64,000 bases of DNA from Cenococcum geophilum 1.58 (taxonomy: Eukaryota > Ascomycota > Dothideomycetes > Gloniales > Gloniaceae): positions 744,001-808,000 of the forward strand of contig KV748227.1 in NCBI GenBank assembly GCA_001692895.1. Direction: 5' to 3'. This document shows, in pieces, positions 58,455-64,000 of the stretch. Within the stretch, counting starts at the first letter, position 1; the number at the start of each line of letters is the position of its first letter. Below the pieces are notes generated by a model. It saw only the letters and a list, made by a program, of their open reading frames with translations, did no database searches and had not been told where the DNA came from. The translations under genes and the position numbers were made by a program.

Positions 58455-59790
58455 ATAAAACAAACCTAAAACTTCTATAACGGCCGCCGGTATTATATCC
58501 GTACTCTAAGAATAATTAGTAGGGATATAGAAGTCTTTTATAGACGCCCTTATATAAAACTAAGCTATTTTAAATTAATAATAAGCCGAATAAGAAGTAT
58601 AATACTAGTAATTAATTAAGGACCTCTAAGAAGAAATCTGCACCCTTAAGATGCCTATACTAGGACTTTAAGGCTAAACGCCTTCTTTAGAGATAAATAC
58701 GCGGAACATAAGCCCCGAACCTATAGTAGTCTCTTACCCTAAGCCGACTACTATACCGTAATAATCCAAATAACTACTAGGTTCTTTAGTATTTATTAAT
58801 AAATAATAAGAGCTCTAATTATTTTTAAGCTAGCTTAAAAATAAGTTAACTAGTAATATTAACCGCTACCTAACTAAAGCTAACTAATTCTATTACGCCC
58901 TAAGTTAAGTAGAAGGAGAGGTAGCTAACCTTATTAAACCTTTTTAACCGAACTTAGTATAAATCCTAGTTATACTTCTTAAAGCTATATATAGTAACCT
59001 AAACTACTAAGCTACTGCTTAGAGGAAAATAAACTATATAGCTTAAGGAACGAAAAGTTTCCCAGTATACTTCTCTAAATTTAACTATTATATAAAGGAA
59101 ACTGGCTAGAACAACTCTGCACTAATTAACAGCCTTATTAAATCCCTAAGCCCTAAACTAAAACCCTCCCTAATAGGTATAGACCTACTAAGAGCCCTTA
59201 ATATTTATATAAACGTTATTAATAAATAGTATAATAATATACTACGCCTAACACCGAAACACGCTCCTTAATATAATATAATAGCCCTATAAACGTTTAC
59301 TAAGTTATCTTAGTTTAAGCACCCTAACGCTATAGATACTAATACCGAGACCCTAGGATACGCCCTACTAGGGTCCTTTAAATAAAAATAACGCATTAAG
59401 CTAGGCCTCTGCTTTAAATATAGAAGTAACTTCTACCTCTTTAACTACTACTCTATCTCTATACCTAAACACGATTTATAAACGGCTAATACTAGTAACC
59501 GTTTACCACATTAATCTTTTAGTTACTACCCCTAATCTTTACCTAGTTCTAGCCCTATATTTAGTAAGCACTACTTATAAGGGTAAGCTATAACTAATAT
59601 TCTATAGAAACCCCTTCCCGCTCGCTATTAAAAGGTATATTTTAGAGTTAAGTCGCTCTCTAAAACGGCTCTGCCTTAGGATCTTATTAAATACTTTAGA
59701 TATTATAAACTTTAACTCTTAGGATTATAGTATAACTATTAACTATTATCTTTAGTAGAATAATTAATAGGTTAATACTTAAGTCCTAAT
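58455..59790 (+). pseudogene. gag of gypsy B copy 2
   Basis: Colinear with 52114-53440. The start codon has decayed, and ILKMP-like and knuckle regions (LGLCFKYRS, about 59400) are recognisable by comparison with copy 1. Confidence 0.65.
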
Positions 59791-62700
59791 TAATATAGGA
59801 GCTAGTAGTATGGGATTTATTAATAAGATCTTTATGTAAGATAATAGTTTTACCTTAACCCCCCTTAACTGGTATATTAATATATTTAGATTTAATAGTA
59901 AACGTACGGTCTTAGGCCGAATTACCTATATAGTATATCTAAGACTTTAATACCTAAACCATAAAGAACTAATTAAGCTCTTTATTACTACCTTAAGTTA
60001 CTTAATAATTTTTAGATAACCCTAGATAAAGCTATATAAGGTAACTATTAATTAGGATAACTTTAAGTTTTTATTTACCGCCTTCTATTATAAGCAGAAG
60101 TGCCTTATAATATACCGTTCTAACCCTAAATTAAAATCTAAGAAATCTACTAAAATCTATTAGCTTAAGATTTCTACTAATGTCCACCCTATGCCTAAGG
60201 AATTTACTAAATTCTACTAACCTAGAAATTCTACTAAATTCTACTAATATAAGATTTCTACCGATATCTATTAAGGATCTAAAAATTCTACTAAACCCCA
60301 TAAATAGACCCTAAGTACTATACCGCCCCAAACTAAGTAGAAGCTTAAGCTTAGTATATAAAACTACTAGAAGAACTAGTACTCTGTAATAAAAAGAATA
60401 CTTAAAGAACCCGAACCTAAATTTAATACTAACTCTATACCTAATACCGAACCTAAAATTAAGTAAGGAACTATATAAGAAACTACAAATGACTAGAGCC
60501 CGCTTAACGCCCTAAATATCTATATAATTAGAGCTACCCCGCTAGCGTAACTCGCTAAGAAACCTAAATATACGATCTTTGCTATTACTATGGCTAATAT
60601 TAAAAAGGCCTTAGCATCGAAAAAGTACACTAACCCTACTATAAGGGTACTAGTAGAGTACTATAACCGCCTAGAAGTATTTTTATAAAAGGAAGCTAAT
60701 AAGCTACCGGAACACTAATTATATAACTATAAGATTATACTTAAAGAAGGAAAATAGCCTAGATTTAGACCTCTATATAGAATGTTCTAAAACAAATTCT
60801 AAGTGCTATAAAAGTATTTAGATAAGAACCTAAGCAAAGGATTTATTAGTAAGCTCTTCACCTATAGCTATACTAGTAATCTTTATTAAAAAACTAGGCG
60901 GCGGATTACGCTTCTGTATAGACTACTAAGCTTTTAACGCCGTTACCGTTAAAAACTAATATCTAATCCGCTAATATAAGAGACGCTAAACTAACTAAGT
61001 AAGGCTCGCTTTTATATAAAGCTTAATATTATCTTTATATTTAACTGCCTCTATATTATAAAAGAAGATAAATAGCTTACCGCATTTTATACCCGATATA
61101 GATTATTTAAGTACTTAGTAATACCCTTTAGCCTTATAAACACTCCAAGCTTATTTTAATATTATATAAATAACACCCTATATTCTTACCTAGATCTCTT
61201 CTATACTGCTTATATTAATAACATTCTAATATATAGTAATAACCTAACTAAATACCGGAAATACGTTAATCTTATATTATAAGCCCTATAAGGAGCTAGT
61301 CTATAATTAGATATAGATAAATACAAATTTTATAAAATAGAAGTCCTATACCTTAGGCTTTTTATTTCTATAAATAGTATATAAATAGACCTAAAGAAAG
61401 TTAAAGTAATTATAAACTAGTAAGAACTTAAGAATATTAAGGATGTAAGAGCCTTTATAGGATTTACCAATTTCTACTAACGGTTTATTAATAACTTCTC
61501 CACCTTAGTTTTACCCCTTATAGCTTTAACCTAAAAGGATAAAGCCTTTATCTTTAATAAGGAATGTAAAAAGGCCTTTACTTATTTAAAGGTTATATTT
61601 ACTACCGCGCCTATACTTTAATACTTTAACCTAAACTAAATAAGTGTTATAGAAGCCAACTTATCTAACTACGTCACCGGAGGCATCCTATCTTAGTATA
61701 ACGAGGATGGAGTATTGCACCCTATAGTATACTACTTAAAATAATTAAGCCTAGCTAAATATAACTATAAGATTTATAATAAGGAGTTACTAGCTATTAT
61801 TAGATGTTTTAAATAATAGCGATCTAAACTAAAAGGCGCTAGATTTCTAATTAAGGTCCTTAGCAACTATAAGAATCTATAGTACTTTACAACCATAAAA
61901 TAGCTAAGCTCTTATTAGGCCCGCTAGTTAAAATATCTATCTTATTTCTAATTTTTAATTATATACTACCTAGGCGTTTAAGGTTAGAAGCCTAATACTT
62001 TAACCTAACATTTATAAGACGTGTTAGTACTAAAAAAAGCGCGCTCCTACTAAAATCAGACCCTACTTTATCCTAAACTATTTAACCCTCCTACTAAAGA
62101 CCTTATAGTATACATCCTTAAAATAACTAATTAATTAATTAAATAGATTATAATAGATAAATACTTAAATAATAAGTTTATCTAAGAGAAGCTTAAGCTA
62201 ATCTATAACGGCGTTAAACGCTTTAAGAAGATCTTTTTAAGTAAATATAAAGCTTATAGAAACCGCTTATATTACTAAAACTATCTAGTTATCCCTAATT
62301 ATAATAAACTTAAGCTTAAGCTCCTTAAATACGTATACGACCTACTAGTAGCCGGCTACTTAGGCTAAGGAAAACCCCTAGAACTACTCTAATAAGAATA
62401 TTATTAGCCGAATATATATAATATAATATAAAGATAAAGCTTATAGAAACCGCTTATATTACTAAAACTATCTAGTTATCCCTAATTATAATAAACTTAA
62501 GCTTAAGCTCCTTAAATACGTATACGACCTACTAGTAGCCGGCTACTTAGGCTAAGGAAAACCCCTAGAACTACTCTAATAAGAATATTATTAGCCGAAT
62601 ATATATAATATAATATAAAGATACGTCTCTAGCTACTATATCTGCTAACAAGCTAAAGCTTTATATAAGACGTATAACGGCCTTTTAAAGCTACTACCTA

Positions 62701-63780
62701 TTTTAGACTAAAGATAAAAGGATATCTTTATTAACTTTATTATTAACCTTCCCGTAAGTAAGGGCTGTATAAATATTATAGTAGTTATAAATTAACTATC
62801 TAAAATAAGATACTTAATTGCCTGCCCTAATATATTAATACCTATTATTACCTAACTGTTTCTAAATTATATATAGAAACTCTACAGACTCCGTAAAACA
62901 ATTATCTCTAATAAAGGTAGCTAGTTTATCTCTATATTTTAGAAAAAACTAACTACCTAACTCTATATTAAAGTACTATTAGTTATAGTATACTACTTAG
63001 AAATGGATAGCTAAATGGAATATATAAATACTATAATGGAATAGTATATTTAGATATATATAATGTACTTATAAGATAACTAGATTAACTAGCTTGTATT
63101 TACTAAGTTTGCTATAAATAATTTCGCCTTAGAAACTATAAAGGTCTCCCTATTCCTAGCTAACTACGGCTAGTATTTATAAATGGGTTTTAAACCCTTT
63201 AGTAATATTCCTCGCCTTACTTATTACGCCTTATAAGTTATAAAAGTAAATAAATTTATAGAGAAGATAGAGGAACTATAATAGTTTCTTACTAATGAAA
63301 TAATATAGGCTTAATCTGTCTATAAAGCCGCAGCGAATAAGAAATAAACTATAGCACCGGCCTATTAAATTAGTAACTTTATTTAGCTAGATATAAGAAA
63401 TCTAAATACGAAATAACTTACTAAGAAGCTTAATTGGAAGAATACTAGCCCTTATAAAGTTAAGAAGGTTGTTTTCTCCTACGCCTATTAACTAAAGCTC
63501 CCTAATATAGTTAAAATCTACCCTATATTCTATACGTTAGTCCTCTACCCTACTACTTTTATATTAAACGCCTTGCCTAGACAGATATAAGACCCTCCCC
63601 TATTAGTTAAAGTAGATAGTAAAAACGAGTACTTTATTAAAAGAATTAATAATATTAAGTATAATAAACATAAATGCTAATATATATATCTTATAAAATA
63701 AAGAGGCTTTACTAAGCCCTTATAGGAACCTATTAACTCTATAGGACTTATATAAGCTATAAAAGACTTTTATAAACTCT
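59791..63780 (+). pseudogene. pol of gypsy B copy 2
   Basis: Colinear with pol of copy 1: protease LINIGASSMGFINKIF (about 59800), RT with AYINNILIY (about 61210, both catalytic Asp lost), RNase H about 61350-61950, integrase about 62230-63250, chromodomain remnant KYNKHKC.YIYLIK (about 63655-63700). The 187-bp duplication in the integrase zinc region shifts the frame by one base relative to a multiple of three. Confidence 0.82.
62249..62622 (+). repeat. Perfect 187-bp tandem duplication in integrase
   Basis: 62249-62435 and 62436-62622 read identical by eye (AAAGCTTATAGAAACC..AATATAAAGATA). Copy 1 of the family has a single version at this place (about 55848-56034). Confidence 0.9.
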
Positions 63781-63835
63781 ACCTAAAACTACTATAGCCC
63801 TATCTTATAGAAGCTCGAGTTTAAAGGGGGGGTTC

Positions 63836-64000
63836 TATTATAAGATACCCCCGTAACACCTTATATATATCTACCTATTTCTACTAACTTAGTAACTAGA
63901 GACTAACTATAAGATAGTAATCTAATAGCAATCTAACGGCAACTTACTATATTCTACTATATTCTACTAAGTTCTACTAAATTTTACTAAATCCTACTAA
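63836..64000 (+). repeat. 3' LTR of gypsy B copy 2, truncated by window end
   Basis: Begins TATTATAAGATACCCCC after a purine tract and follows the 5' LTR to the end of the window, including the GGCAAC/TTCTACTA repeat zone. Confidence 0.88.

Larger units (their letters stand above)
58071..64000 (+). mobile_element. Ty3/gypsy chromovirus, family B copy 2, right end beyond window
   Basis: The 5' LTR is 58071-58418 (348 bp, TGTTATGGGACACCCC start). The internal region is colinear with 52078-57250 but more mutated. The 3' LTR starts at 63836 and is cut by the window end. The expected target duplication would be CCTTC (58066-58070) and its partner is outside. It carries a 187-bp tandem duplication at 62249-62622. 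Confidence 0.9.

Overview
This window looks like a repeat desert from the nuclear genome of a filamentous ascomycete (Pezizomycotina). The basis is the short GTAAGT-type introns, the mix of transposon families (pogo/Fot1-like, piggyBac-like, fungal Tc1-like, Ty1/copia, chromodomain Ty3/gypsy, and a LINE with an RNase H domain) and the damage pattern. Almost every broken reading frame is broken only by TAA and TAG codons, as expected from C-to-T change at CpA on both strands, the signature of repeat-induced point mutation (RIP). No gene in the window looks intact. No tRNA, rRNA or CRISPR was seen. Species is not determinable from what I can read.

Layout. 1-2041 holds the only non-transposon gene I can name, an Hsp70-like ATPase on the minus strand. 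Its introns are readable but several codons are nonsense. From about 2350 rightwards the sequence is AT-rich and made of nested mobile elements. 2400-2790 is a gypsy RT scrap. 3116-18486 is bounded by short inverted repeats with TA on both sides and carries minisatellites. A pogo/Fot1-like element (5146-18244) sits in it. A piggyBac-like element (5573-8472, TTAA target) and a complete gypsy element (8644-16659, 5-bp target duplication) sit in turn in the pogo transposase gene.

18489-20819 is an unidentified old repeat split by a 5'-truncated LINE copy. 20820-27003 is a complete minus-strand gypsy element. 27253-31372 is a Tc1-like element with long inverted repeats, split by a second LINE copy. 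31375-33295 is a second satellite-carrying element with the same order of internal arrays as the first. 33298-33425 is an uninterrupted paralogue of the repeat into which the first LINE jumped.

33700-34057 is a solo LTR-like piece. 34788-38460 is a copia element on the minus strand, apparently lacking its 5' end. From about 39960 to 58070 there is a long plus-strand reading frame that I cannot identify. It is cut by two complete gypsy elements (42056-50035 and 51708-57620) and reaches a third at 58071, which runs off the window. Joining the frame across each target-site duplication keeps it in phase.

The points most worth a second look are: the satellite-bearing inverted-repeat elements; the unidentified ORF of at least 4.2 kb under the insertions; an antisense ORF kept in both copies of one gypsy family; and short motifs shared between LTRs of different families. 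All positions of domains inside mutated elements come from reading by eye and are approximate, whereas LTR and target-duplication positions were read base by base.
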